The position numbers and the translations under genes were made by a program. From Allobosea sp. OK403 (lineage in GTDB: Bacteria; Pseudomonadota; Alphaproteobacteria; Rhizobiales; Beijerinckiaceae), in NCBI RefSeq assembly GCF_900113835.1, contig NZ_FOQV01000006.1, positions 191,734 through 255,733 of the forward strand: DNA of 64,000 bases, in the 5' to 3' direction. This document shows, piece by piece, positions 1 to 8,632 of the stretch. Below the pieces are notes generated by a model. The model was not told the DNA's origin, made no database searches, and saw only the letters and a list, made by a program, of their open reading frames with translations. Every line of letters begins with the position of its first letter. Positions within the stretch are counted from its first letter, which is position 1.

Positions 1-137
1 TCTACAGGTTGCATTAACTGGATGTCGACAATCTTAAGTTGCATAACCTCTGGATCCTTTCCTGATGGTTCTCGCCGGCATCCCGCCGCCGAAACCTGTC
101 ATGCGAGCGTGTCCGGGGGCAGCTCAAGGGGGGATCC

Positions 138-1991
138 ATGTCGCGCCTTTCCAGCCTGTTTTCGAATCGCCATGTCACGGGCCAACTCGATGCCATCAAC
201 CGCTCGCAAGCGGTGATCGAGTTCGATCTCGCTGGCAAGGTTCTGAACGCAAACGAGAATTTCCTGACGACGCTGGGTTACACGCTGGCCGAGATCAAGG
301 GCCAGCACCACAGCATGTTCGTCTCACCCGCTGAGCGCGAGACGCCGGCCTGCAAGCAGTTCTGGCTCGATCTCGGCCGCGGCGAGTTCTCGCGCGGGCA
401 ATATCTGCGCATCGGCAAGGGCGGCAAGGAGGTTTGGATCCAGGCAAGCTACAACCCGATCCTCGGCGCCGGCGGCAAGCCGATCGGCGTGGTCAAGCTC
501 GCGACCGACATCACGCAGGAGAAGAACCGTCTCGCCGATCTGGAAGGCCAGCAGCAGGCGATCAACAAAGCCCAGGCCGTGATCGAGTTCGATCTCACGG
601 GCAAGGTGCTGCACGCCAATGAGAATTTCCTGGCGGTGCTCGGCTACTCGCTCTCCGAGGTGGTCGGCCGGCATCATTCCATGTTCGTCGATCCCGCAGA
701 GCGCGAAACGCCTGCCTATCGCCAGTTCTGGGAGCGCCTCGGGCGGGGCGAATACGATGCCGCGCAATACCGCCGCATCGGCAAGGCCGGAAATCAGATC
801 TGGATTCAGGCGAGCTACAATCCGATCATGGATGCCAAGGGGCAGCCCTATAAAGTGGTGAAATTCGCCACCGACATCACGGCGAGCTTCAAGGGCCAGC
901 AGCTCGAGGCGGCGGTGCGCGAAACCGGCGAGGTGATCGCCCGCGCCAAGGACAAGGACCTGACGGGGCGCGTCTCGCTTGAGGGCAAGAGCGGCGAGAT
1001 CGCCCAGCTCTGCGCCGGGGTGAACGATCTGATCGACACGATGGCCGCGGTGGTGTCCTCCGTCCGCGAGATTTCCGGCCGGATCGATGAGGCTTCGACC
1101 AGCATCTCCTCGGACAGCGCGCAGCTCGCGGAGCGGACCGAGGCCAACGCCTCCAGCCTGCAGGAAACGGCGGCGACGACCGAGGAACTCGCGGCCTCGG
1201 TCAAGCACAGCGCCGGCAATTCGCGCGCTGCCGTGGCGCTCGGCGAGGAGGCGAGCCAGGTCGCGGTGCGCGGCGGGGCGATCGTTACCGAGGCCGTCGG
1301 TGCGATGGAGCGGATCGAGCAGGCCTCGTCCAGCATTTCCGAGATCATCGCGATGATCGACGAGATCGCCTTCCAGACCAATCTGCTCGCGCTCAATGCG
1401 GCGGTCGAGGCGGCCCGTGCCGGCGATGCCGGCCGGGGCTTCGCCGTGGTCGCCTCCGAAGTGCGGGCGCTCGCCAAGCGCTGCAGCGAATCCGCCAATG
1501 GCGTCAAATCGCTGATCGCGAATTCGACTCAGCAGATCCAGACCGGCGTGCAGCTCGTCAAGGATGCCGGCACGACCCTGCGCGAGATCGTCTCGGCCGC
1601 CTCGAAAGTCTCAACCACCGTCAGCGAGATCTCGCAGGCCAGTATCGAGCAGGCCAACGGCATTGACGAGATGGCGCGCACCGTCGCGCATATGGACGAA
1701 ATGACCCAGCAGAACGCGCTCTTGGCCGACCAGAGCGCCAAGGTCGCGCGCGATCTCCAGCAAGACACCTCGGCGCTCAGCGCGATGGTCGCGGCCTTCA
1801 CGCTGGAGGCCGGCGCGGATTTCGCGACCCGGGTTGCAGGCGAGATCAGGCGGGCTGCGCCGCAGCTCCAGCGCCGCGCGCCGGTGCCCGCTCTTGCCTC
1901 CAAGTCCTCTTCTGCCGCCATGCCCACTTCGCGCGCGCGGCCCCGCCTGGCAGTGGCCGGCGGCAGCGCCGAGGGCTGGTCAGAATTTTAG
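138..1991 (+). CDS. Methyl-accepting chemotaxis protein, cytoplasmic, tandem PAS
   Basis: A 617-residue chemoreceptor. It has two PAS domains (about 15-125 and 138-247) that are so alike they look like an internal duplication, a HAMP-like linker (250-310) and a methyl-accepting signalling domain (320-560). The conserved hairpin tip, with IDEIAFQTNLLALNAAVEAA and then GRGFAVVASEVRALA, lies near residues 407-446. No membrane segment is visible, so it should sense an internal signal such as redox or a PAS cofactor and control a CheA-CheW complex. The last five residues, GWSEF, fit the NWETF-type CheR/CheB docking peptide. The ATG is preceded by a G-rich Shine-Dalgarno sequence. No che genes are nearby, so it is an orphan receptor. 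Confidence 0.95.
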   Translation: MSRLSSLFSNRHVTGQLDAINRSQAVIEFDLAGKVLNANENFLTTLGYTLAEIKGQHHSMFVSPAERETPACKQFWLDLGRGEFSRGQYLRIGKGGKEVWIQASYNPILGAGGKPIGVVKLATDITQEKNRLADLEGQQQAINKAQAVIEFDLTGKVLHANENFLAVLGYSLSEVVGRHHSMFVDPAERETPAYRQFWERLGRGEYDAAQYRRIGKAGNQIWIQASYNPIMDAKGQPYKVVKFATDITASFKGQQLEAAVRETGEVIARAKDKDLTGRVSLEGKSGEIAQLCAGVNDLIDTMAAVVSSVREISGRIDEASTSISSDSAQLAERTEANASSLQETAATTEELAASVKHSAGNSRAAVALGEEASQVAVRGGAIVTEAVGAMERIEQASSSISEIIAMIDEIAFQTNLLALNAAVEAARAGDAGRGFAVVASEVRALAKRCSESANGVKSLIANSTQQIQTGVQLVKDAGTTLREIVSAASKVSTTVSEISQASIEQANGIDEMARTVAHMDEMTQQNALLADQSAKVARDLQQDTSALSAMVAAFTLEAGADFATRVAGEIRRAAPQLQRRAPVPALASKSSSAAMPTSRARPRLAVAGGSAEGWSEF

Positions 1992-2120
1992 AGGCGATCC
2001 GCCGCCCGCTATCCCGGCCTTCTGGGGATGGCGGGCGGCGGCCTCTTGTCAGCACGGCAGGGATAGGGTTTGCGATGAGAGCGGCGCCATATGCGCCAGA
2101 TGAAGCCCGGAGCCCGCGCC

Positions 2121-2630
2121 ATGGCCGAACCGACCTCCAACAAGGCCTTTCCCGTTTCCTGGGACCAGTTCCACCGCGACGCGCGCGCGCTCGCCTGGCG
2201 ATTGGCCGAGAAGGGGCCCTTCGAGGCCATCGTCTGCATCACGCGCGGCGGGCTCGTGCCGGCAGCGATCATCTGCCGCGAGCTCGGCTTACGCCTGATC
2301 GAGACGGTCTGCGTCGCGAGCTATCACGATTACAAGAACCAGTCTGAGCTCAAGGTGCTGAAGGATGTCGCGCCCTCGATCAAGGCGATTGGCGACGGCA
2401 AGGGCAAGGGTGTGCTCGTCGTCGACGATTTGACGGATACCGGCAAGACCGCCCGGGTCGTGCGCGAGATGCTGCCCAACGCCCACTTCGCCACGGTCTA
2501 CGCCAAGCCTGCCGGCGTGCCGACGGTTGACACCTTCATCACCGAGGTCAGCCAGGACACCTGGATCTATTTCCCCTGGGATATGGGGCTCGCCTATGTC
2601 GAGCCGATCGCCAAGGACCACAAGGGCTGA
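2121..2630 (+). CDS. gpt: Xanthine-guanine phosphoribosyltransferase
   Basis: Transfers ribose phosphate from PRPP to xanthine or guanine in purine salvage. The 169-residue protein carries the type I PRTase PRPP-binding motif VLVVDDLTDTGKTA near residues 98-111. Its C-terminal half (AKPAG, then QDTWIYFPWD) matches the E. coli Gpt pattern. E. coli Gpt has about 152 residues. The chosen ATG gives MAEPTSNKAF; an in-frame ATG at 2091 would add ten unlikely residues. It is convergent with the EamA gene, only 4 bases away. The function is well supported by motifs; base preference (xanthine, guanine or hypoxanthine) cannot be read from sequence. Confidence 0.93.
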   Translation: MAEPTSNKAFPVSWDQFHRDARALAWRLAEKGPFEAIVCITRGGLVPAAIICRELGLRLIETVCVASYHDYKNQSELKVLKDVAPSIKAIGDGKGKGVLVVDDLTDTGKTARVVREMLPNAHFATVYAKPAGVPTVDTFITEVSQDTWIYFPWDMGLAYVEPIAKDHKG

Positions 2631-2634
2631 AGCA

Positions 2635-3531
2635 TCAGGCCGTGCCGCGCGAGCGTAGCGCCACGGTCATGCCGGCGATGACCAGCAGCATGCCGATGAT
2701 TTCCGCCGCCGAGGGCCATTCGCCGAGCAGGACCGCCCCAGTGATCGCCGCGATTGCCGGGTTCAACGGCATGAACAGGGTCGCGCGCGCGGCTCCCAGC
2801 AGCGCCACCGTCCGCGTGTAGAGAAACAGCGCCCCGACGCCGACCAGCGCGCCCTGATAGAAGGCTTGCAAGGCGAGCGCCTCCCAGGCGACCTCGCCGA
2901 GCCGGATCGGCAGCGTCAGGGTAACGACTGGCAGGAACAGCAGCGAGAGCAGGCAGGTCGCGATGGTGACGTCGATCGCGCCCGCGCCCCAGCGTTTTGC
3001 CAGCAGCCCGAACAACGACCACATCATCGCGGTGAGCACGAAGAGCAGGTCGCCGATCCAGGCGCTGTCATGCGCGGGGACATGACCAAGGGACTGCCAA
3101 GAGAGCGCCTGCCAGGAGAAGGCGCCGACGCCCGCCAGCACCAGCGCGAGCCCGGTCAGCCTCATCCGGCCCGGTCGTTCGCCCGCCAGGGCATAGGCAA
3201 GGACGGCGGTGAAGACCGGAATCAGCCCGGGCGTGATGGTCGAGGCGTGCAGCGCGGGGGCAAAGGAAGCGCCGGCGATGAGCACCAGCGAATAGGGCGC
3301 GCCGGCAAGCGCTGTGAGCACCAGGGCGCGGCGCCAGCCGATTCGCCCGATCGGGAAAGGTCGCATGCGCCGCAACGCGAAGGGCAGCAGCAGGAGGGCG
3401 GCGGTGGTAAAACGCAGGATCGTGACGTCGGCGGGCGTCAACCCGTCGGCGACCGACTGGCGCGAGACCACGGCCTGGATACCCCAGATCAGGCTGGTCG
3501 TCAGGCCGCAGGCGATGCCGAGCCAAGGCAT
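2635..3531 (-). CDS. DMT superfamily (EamA) transporter
   Basis: An inner-membrane drug/metabolite transporter of about 298 residues with two EamA repeats and roughly ten hydrophobic helices. The first repeat begins with the typical LIWGIQAVVSRQ segment and the second with MMWSLFGLLAKR. Family members export amino acids, nucleosides or other small metabolites; the substrate cannot be inferred here. The start is uncertain. The ATG at 3531 lies directly before helix 1, while a GTG at 3597 preceded by GGAAAG would add 22 residues. The 3' end nearly touches the convergent gpt gene. Confidence 0.85.
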   Translation of the reverse strand: MPWLGIACGLTTSLIWGIQAVVSRQSVADGLTPADVTILRFTTAALLLLPFALRRMRPFPIGRIGWRRALVLTALAGAPYSLVLIAGASFAPALHASTITPGLIPVFTAVLAYALAGERPGRMRLTGLALVLAGVGAFSWQALSWQSLGHVPAHDSAWIGDLLFVLTAMMWSLFGLLAKRWGAGAIDVTIATCLLSLLFLPVVTLTLPIRLGEVAWEALALQAFYQGALVGVGALFLYTRTVALLGAARATLFMPLNPAIAAITGAVLLGEWPSAAEIIGMLLVIAGMTVALRSRGTA

Positions 3532-3882
3532 CCGGCCGGTGGGCGTGGCGAGGCGCGTGGCGGTGGCGAGATTCGGCGGCGGAACGGCCTGGTTCACGGG
3601 GTGTGCTTTCCGAGGAGGCCGTGCGTCTCGCGCCTCTGCAAGGGGGGCGCTGCTATGCCGGCACAGCGGCCTTTGCTGCAAGGGCGCGCACCATGGAGCG
3701 GTCCCGAGCCCGGCGCATGGCCGCGTCACGCACCAGCTTGTTCAAGCCCCCTTGTTCAAGTCCCCTTGGCTGCATGGCCGCATTTGCAGCCATGCCTCTA
3801 TGCGCGGTGCATGCCGGCCTCTAGCTTCCGCGAAACCGCGCCGCTTCGCAGCGGCGTCGCTCCTTCGATAAGGGCCAGTGCC

Positions 3883-4587
3883 ATGACCGATCTCTCCGCT
3901 TTCCCGATCACCAAGCGCTGGCCGGCCCAGCATCCCGACCGTATCCAGCTCTATTCGCTGCCGACGCCCAATGGCGTGAAGGTCTCGATCGCGCTGGAGG
4001 AACTCGAACTGCCCTACGAGCCACATCTGATCGATATCGGCAAGAACGAGACCTGGGGGCCGGAATTCCTGTCGCTGAACCCCAATGGCAAGATCCCGGC
4101 GATCATCGATCCTCATGGGCCGGGCGGAAAGCCTTTCGGACTGTGGGAGTCGGGCGCGATCCTGGTCTATCTCGCCGAGAAGACCGGCAAGCTCATCCCG
4201 AGCGATGCGGGCCTGCGCTACGAGACCCTGCAATGGGTCTTCTTCCAGATGGCGGCGGTGGGGCCGATGTTCGGCCAGCTCGGCTTCTTCCACAAATTTG
4301 CCGGCAAGGACTATGAGGATAAACGCCCGCGCGACCGCTACGCCAATGAGAGCAAGCGCCTGCTCGGCGTGCTGGAGACCAGGCTCACCGGCCGAGACTG
4401 GATCATGGGCAAGGACTACAGCATCGCCGACATCGCCTTGCTCGGCTGGGTGCGCAACCTCGTCGGCTTCTACGGCGCAGCCGAGCTCGTCGATTACGCC
4501 AGCCTGAAGCAGGTGCCGCTCTGGCTCGAGCGCGGGCTGGCGCGGCCGGCGGTGCAGCGCGGCCTGGACAGTCCCAAGCGGGGGTAA
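3883..4587 (+). CDS. Glutathione S-transferase, nu class (YfcG/YghU-like)
   Basis: A 234-residue soluble GST. The N-terminal thioredoxin-like domain contains LYSLPTPNGVKVSIALEELE and the glutathione-contacting PAIIDPHGPGG and WESGAI segments. The C-terminal domain is all-helical with the DYSIADIALLGWV motif. The TPNG pattern and the PNGKIPAI loop are typical of E. coli YfcG and YghU, which act as disulfide-bond reductases using two glutathione molecules. That activity is inferred from family resemblance. The start is the ATG of MTDLSAFPI; no strong ribosome-binding site is visible. Confidence 0.92.
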   Translation: MTDLSAFPITKRWPAQHPDRIQLYSLPTPNGVKVSIALEELELPYEPHLIDIGKNETWGPEFLSLNPNGKIPAIIDPHGPGGKPFGLWESGAILVYLAEKTGKLIPSDAGLRYETLQWVFFQMAAVGPMFGQLGFFHKFAGKDYEDKRPRDRYANESKRLLGVLETRLTGRDWIMGKDYSIADIALLGWVRNLVGFYGAAELVDYASLKQVPLWLERGLARPAVQRGLDSPKRG

Positions 4588-4705
4588 GGACGTCGTTGGC
4601 GTCGTCGCGGAGCCGGTCGGCGCGAAATCCCGGTCTCCTCCGCGCTGTGGCCTTCTTTGTGCTGCGGCTTTCTCGTGCTGCAGCCTTCTTTGTACTGAAT
4701 GAAAA

Positions 4706-4734
4706 AGCCGCCGCTCGGTCATCGAGCGGCGGCT
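4706..4734 (-). terminator. Rho-independent terminator of the DUF805 gene
   Basis: Perfect 12-bp stem (AGCCGCCGCTCG with its complement) around a five-base loop. Read on the minus strand it is followed by TTTTTC, so it should end transcription from the minus-strand gene that stops at 4770. The plus-strand side lacks a T run. Confidence 0.85.
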
Positions 4735-4769
4735 GTTCCTTAGGTCGCCGCCCCGGTCGACGCAGACCG

Positions 4770-5180
4770 TCAAGCCGTGATTGCGGGCGTGCCCAGAGGA
4801 TCGGGACCAAACCGGTTTGGTCCTGCAGTACCGCGCAGGCATCCGGCCTCGATGAAATACCAGGCGGCGCCGATCAGCGGGACAAATTGAATGAGCAGCC
4901 ACCAGCCGGATTTGTTGCGGTCATGGTAGCGTTTCACGCCGATGCAGATACCGGACCAAATGCAGAAAATTATATAGCCGAAGACAATGATCAGGTAGGG
5001 CACAGATTTAGCGCCCGTGACGTTGTAGCTGCCTTCTGCAGTGATTTCACCCGGAATTATCTGCCACAGAACAAACAGCAGCAACCCTACGATTATTGAT
5101 GCGCCGATATAATACAATATCGCGGACCAGAATTTGCCTCGTCCGATGCGGCCATCAGAAGAAAACAAGAATGCTGTCAT
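4770..5180 (-). CDS. DUF805 family membrane protein
   Basis: A 136-residue inner-membrane protein of the DUF805 (YhaH/YhaI-like) family with about three to four hydrophobic helices. The family's signature VKRYHDRNKSGWW is present. DUF805 proteins have no assigned biochemical role. The chosen ATG gives MTAFLFSSDGRIGR, and the GGGGGAGG just upstream makes a good ribosome-binding site. The gene and its upstream region are clearly richer in A and T than the neighbours, with AT-ending codons such as AAT, TAT and ATT. That suggests recent acquisition, or relaxed codon choice in a small membrane gene. It has its own terminator. Confidence 0.85.
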   Translation of the reverse strand: MTAFLFSSDGRIGRGKFWSAILYYIGASIIVGLLLFVLWQIIPGEITAEGSYNVTGAKSVPYLIIVFGYIIFCIWSGICIGVKRYHDRNKSGWWLLIQFVPLIGAAWYFIEAGCLRGTAGPNRFGPDPLGTPAITA

Positions 5181-5591
5181 GGCTTTAGAGCCTCCCCCCA
5201 CGTCGCCGTTTGCGACTGTGGTTAGTTCCGGTAGAAATTCTGGAATGTCAATTTAAATAATATCTTTTGAACTACTCCTTAGAAAGTCATTCTACAAAAA
5301 TTGCAGCGAACTGCAAATAATGCTGCCATCCTTCGATATTTTACTCATTTAGGTGAATTGAGCGCTGGTTGCTGACCGGTTGACTATTTGGATTCGGCCG
5401 ATGCGCGAGAGCGCGGCGCTGGTTCTGTCGCTCAGCAACGTCACCAGGCTCTCGATCGGTTCACCCTCTCTGTTCCGGCCTGATCTCGATGACGGTGCCG
5501 CGCGGCCTGGGCTGCCCGGAGCGCGGCCGGAGCGGGCTCTCTTGGCACGCCCCGATTTGCAGGCGCGATCCGACAAGCTAGAACGCTGCTC
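5181..5591. other. AT-rich intergenic stretch between DUF805 and ddl
   Basis: No convincing gene in these 411 bases. The left half, about 5215-5370, is the most AT-rich DNA nearby and probably holds the DUF805 promoter. The right half returns to high GC. An open frame at 5380-5595 has no recognisable protein features and is probably noise. No obvious Shine-Dalgarno sequence precedes ddl. Confidence 0.5.
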
Positions 5592-6719
5592 ATGAAAGAG
5601 AAAATCCGAGTCGCGGTCCTCTACGGGGGCAAATCCGGGGAACATGAGGTTTCGCTGCAATCGGCGGCCTCGGTGATCCAGCATCTCGACCGGGACCGCT
5701 TCGACGTGGTCCCGGTCAGCATCGACAAGCAGGGCAAGTGGCAGTGGAACGACCTGCGCCTCATCGAGGAGGCGAAGGGGCGGGCGCTGCCCATCTTCGG
5801 CGATGCCCCGGAAATGCGGCTCTCGCCTCAGGCCGACGGGCGCGCTGCGCTTCTGCCCGTGATCGGTTCCGCCACGTCGCCGCGGCCAATCGACGTGGTC
5901 TTCCCGGTGATGCACGGTCCGCTCTACGAGGACGGCGCGGTGCAGGGCGTCCTCGAGCTTGCCGGCGTCGCCTATGTCGGTTCCGGCGTGCTGAGTTCGG
6001 CGATCGGGATGGACAAGGACATCGCCAAGCGCCTGGCCTTGTTCGCGGGATTGCCGGTGCTGCCTTATCTGGCGCTGGCGAAGCGCGACTATGAGCGCGA
6101 CCCGGCTCGCTGGGCTCAGGCCGTGCGCGATAAGCTGACGCTGCCTGTCTTCGTAAAACCCTGCAATATGGGCTCGAGCGTCGGCGTGCATAAGGTGAAG
6201 CAGTGGGACGCGCTGGATGCGGCGCTGCGCGACGCCTTCCTCTACGACGTCAAGGTGTTGGTCGAGCAGGGCATCGATGTCCGCGAGATCGAGGTGGCGG
6301 TGCTCGAGGGCGAGCCGCCGTTCGTGAGCGTGGCGAGCGAGATCAACGCCAACCCCAAGCATGAATTTTATTCCTACGAGGCCAAATACCTCGATCAGGA
6401 TGGCGCGACCGTCGACCTGCCGGCCAAGCTCGACGCGGCGCAGATGGAACGGGTCAGGCAGCTTGCGAATGACGCCTTCGTCGCACTTGAATGCAGCGGC
6501 CTGGCGCGGGTCGATTTCTTCCTCGACCGCCGGGGTGGCGATTTCTACTTCAACGAAATCAACACCTTGCCGGGCTTCACCTCGATCAGCATGTATCCCA
6601 AAATGATGGAGGCCTCCGGGCTGCCCTACCGGGAGCTGCTGAGCCGCCTGATCGAGCTCGCCTTAGAGAAGCAAGCGCGCAAGCATGGGCTGAAGACCGA
6701 CTATCAGGATCAGCTCTGA
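5592..6719 (+). CDS. ddl: D-alanine--D-alanine ligase
   Basis: ATP-grasp enzyme that joins two D-alanines for the peptidoglycan stem peptide in the cytoplasm. The 375-residue length fits the longer DdlA/VanA type. It shows the N-terminal VLYGGKSGEHEVSLQSA motif, the central FVKPCNMGSSVGVHK ATP-binding segment, and the metal-binding NEINTLPGFTSISMYPKMM near the C-terminus. The ATG gives MKEKIRVAVLYGG. It stands alone, outside any mur-fts cluster, as is usual for DdlA-type genes. Confidence 0.96.
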   Translation: MKEKIRVAVLYGGKSGEHEVSLQSAASVIQHLDRDRFDVVPVSIDKQGKWQWNDLRLIEEAKGRALPIFGDAPEMRLSPQADGRAALLPVIGSATSPRPIDVVFPVMHGPLYEDGAVQGVLELAGVAYVGSGVLSSAIGMDKDIAKRLALFAGLPVLPYLALAKRDYERDPARWAQAVRDKLTLPVFVKPCNMGSSVGVHKVKQWDALDAALRDAFLYDVKVLVEQGIDVREIEVAVLEGEPPFVSVASEINANPKHEFYSYEAKYLDQDGATVDLPAKLDAAQMERVRQLANDAFVALECSGLARVDFFLDRRGGDFYFNEINTLPGFTSISMYPKMMEASGLPYRELLSRLIELALEKQARKHGLKTDYQDQL

Positions 6720-6732
6720 GGCGTTCCGCCGT

Positions 6733-6857
6733 CATGCTCGGGCTTGACCCGAGCATCTTTGAAACGAGTGCCATCCGGTCCTGAGATTCTCGGATCTTCG
6801 CTTCGCTGCGTCCGAGAATGACGTGCCCTCTTCCCTTCTCCCGCGAGGGGAGAAGGG
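6733..6857. repeat. Intergenic palindromic repeats
   Basis: After ddl there is a stretch of the common alphaproteobacterial GTCATGCTCGGGCTTGACCC type, with short inverted arms ending in GAGAATGACG at about 6822. It is followed by a 10-bp hairpin, CCCTTCTCCC at 6833-6842 and its complement at 6848-6857. These are dispersed non-coding repeats; the hairpin may also act as a weak transcription stop between the convergent ddl and transporter genes. Confidence 0.65.
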
Positions 6858-6933
6858 GTCGCCGCCCCGTTCCCGTTTATCCTCGCCCCAAAGCCCTGCC
6901 TAGTCCGCCCCCGACCGCTTGACCAAGGGCGGG

Positions 6934-7839
6934 CTATCCCTCGCTCGCCTTCGGCGGCGAGTGGACCGCAACGCCAGCTATGACCAAAGCCACGCCGAGA
7001 ATGTCTTGCAGGCTTGGGATCTGGGCGAGGACGATCGCCGCAATGACGGTCGCCGTCGCAGGCAGGATCGCCAGGCAAAGCGCGAAAGTCTGACGCGGCA
7101 GACGGGACATCGCAAGCTGGTCGGCTATGTAGGGAATGACTGAGGAGCATAGCCCGACCGCGATGCCGGCAAGCACCAGATTGATCGCGCCAAATGCCCT
7201 GGCCGCCTCGCTGAAGCCGATCGGCATGAGGATGACGAAAGCGATGGCCATGGCGGCGCCAAGACGCTCGACGCCGCCATTCGCCCCATCTTCCGCCGCT
7301 TTGTGGCCGAGAACGATATAGCCCACGAAAAGTGCTCCGTTCAGGCTTGCCCAGAGCAGCCCCAGCGCATCCGTCGACCCTTTCAAGTCGATCATGATGA
7401 AGACGCCGAGCATCGCCAGAAGCAGCGCCAGGGCGTTGCGACGCGTGCGCAGCCCATAGAGGGCGACGCCAATCGTGCCGACGAACTCCATGGCTGCCAC
7501 GAGGCTCATGGGGAGGCGGTCAAGAGCCAGATAGAAGGCCGTGTTCATGGCCGCTAGGCAGGTGCCGAGGCCGACCAGCAGCAGCCTCGTCTTCGCGTCG
7601 GCCTCCCGGATCGTTCGCCATGGCTTGGTGAAGGGCGCGAAGATGAGAGCTGCCGAGGCGATCCGGAACCACGCCACGCCAAGAACTCCAACCGCTGGAA
7701 AGAGCAGCACGGCGAAGGACGGCCCGAGATAGTGGAAAACGGCACTGACCCCGAACCAGGCATAAGGCGGGACGGCTTCGGCGGCTCCGTTGAGCGTCAG
7801 CTTCGATGATGGCACGAGTTGTTCCCTCGTCGTCATCAT
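6934..7839 (-). CDS. EamA-type exporter, RhtA-like
   Basis: A 301-residue inner-membrane protein with ten predicted helices in two EamA repeats. The order and motifs (HYLGPSFAVLLFPAVG, MEFVGTIGVALYGLR, SSVIPYIADQLAMSRLPR) resemble the threonine/homoserine exporter RhtA. The start is the tandem ATGATG encoding MMTTREQLV. The 5' end overlaps the upstream region of a divergent Lrp/AsnC regulator, an arrangement that commonly means the regulator controls amino-acid efflux. The specific amino acid is not shown by sequence. Confidence 0.85.
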   Translation of the reverse strand: MMTTREQLVPSSKLTLNGAAEAVPPYAWFGVSAVFHYLGPSFAVLLFPAVGVLGVAWFRIASAALIFAPFTKPWRTIREADAKTRLLLVGLGTCLAAMNTAFYLALDRLPMSLVAAMEFVGTIGVALYGLRTRRNALALLLAMLGVFIMIDLKGSTDALGLLWASLNGALFVGYIVLGHKAAEDGANGGVERLGAAMAIAFVILMPIGFSEAARAFGAINLVLAGIAVGLCSSVIPYIADQLAMSRLPRQTFALCLAILPATATVIAAIVLAQIPSLQDILGVALVIAGVAVHSPPKASEG

Positions 7840-7905
7840 GAGAGGATGGATCGCTCGATTGAAGGCCTGATACCAGGAGGATTTCAGCTTCTTCCTTACA
7901 AGTGC

Positions 7906-8394
7906 ATGGTGGTTTCGATGAAGCGCCTTCGATATGAAAATGGCGGACTGGACCCGACGGATCTCCGGCTGCTCGATGCGCTCGCCGCCGATGCGCGGAT
8001 CAGCATTGCGGAGCTGGCGCGTCTCGTCGGGCTGTCTTCGCCGAGCGTGTCTGAAAGGGTCAGGCGGCTGGAGGAGGCCGGCGTGATCGAGGGCTACACC
8101 GTCACGATCAATCCCAAGGCGCTTGGCCTGCCGCTTGCGGCCTGGCTCCGTATCCGGCCGATTCCCGGCCAGCTTCACAATGTGACGGAGATCCTGCGCG
8201 CGATTCCGGAGATCGTTGAATGCGACCGCATCACCGGCGAAGACTGCTTCATCGCTCGCGCCCATGTCGAAACTGTCGAGGCGCTGGAGCAGTTGATCGA
8301 CAAGCTCATCCCTTATTCGATGACGAACACGTCGATCATCCAGTCGTCTCCCGTCCAGCGCAGATTGCCGCCGCTGAGGCTGCCGACCGAATAG
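7906..8394 (+). CDS. Lrp/AsnC family transcriptional regulator
   Basis: A 162-residue regulator with an N-terminal winged helix-turn-helix (LDPTDLRLLDALAADARISI, then LARLVGLSSPSVSERVRRLE) and a C-terminal RAM ligand-binding domain that ends in TSIIQSSPVQ. Family members bind amino acids and form octamers on DNA. The divergent RhtA-like exporter is the obvious target. The start is uncertain: ATG codons at 7906 and 7918 are both plausible, while the only clear GGAGG, at 7876-7880, is too far from either. Confidence 0.9.
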   Translation: MVVSMKRLRYENGGLDPTDLRLLDALAADARISIAELARLVGLSSPSVSERVRRLEEAGVIEGYTVTINPKALGLPLAAWLRIRPIPGQLHNVTEILRAIPEIVECDRITGEDCFIARAHVETVEALEQLIDKLIPYSMTNTSIIQSSPVQRRLPPLRLPTE

Positions 8395-8499
8395 TCCTGT
8401 CCGTGCGTGGCGGATGAAGGCGTTGCGCCTTGTCGTCATGGTCGCCCTTGTGGCGGCCATCCACGTCTTTGCTGATGAAGGCCTGTATTCAAGACGCGG

Positions 8500-8522
8500 A
8501 TGCTCGGGACAAGCCCGAGCAT
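8500..8522. repeat. Short intergenic hairpin repeat
   Basis: Perfect 9-bp inverted repeat ATGCTCGGG and CCCGAGCAT around a five-base loop. It is the same family as the repeat after ddl (GTCATGCTCGGG). The 8395-8605 gap holds no gene otherwise. Confidence 0.6.
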
Positions 8523-8605
8523 GACGCCGCCGCCGCGCCGCCCTGGCGGCATGGCCGCCCTGCGCTGTGGTCTGCGACAAAGCGTATCGCGCCCGTTGGA
8601 AGTCC

Positions 8606-8632
8606 TAGGCGTCAATATTATAAGCATGCCTA
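8606..8632. promoter_or_regulatory. Candidate MarR operator overlapping the marR start
   Basis: Inverted arms TAGGCGT (8606-8612) and ATGCCTA (8626-8632) match at six of seven positions. They are centred about 20 bases apart over an AT-rich core, CAATATTATA. The right arm covers the ATG of the MarR gene. Local MarR-type efflux regulators usually repress their own operon from such sites; the role here is inferred. Confidence 0.5.

Noticed and set aside
2866..3882. Long plus-strand extension in front of the GST gene
   Set aside because: It is the antisense of the EamA transporter, and the GST domain begins at 3883. The Gln/Arg-rich translation is typical of a shadow frame.
7840..8580. Long minus-strand extension of the RhtA-like frame
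   Set aside because: It lies antisense to the Lrp gene and has low-complexity basic sequence. The exporter starts at 7839.
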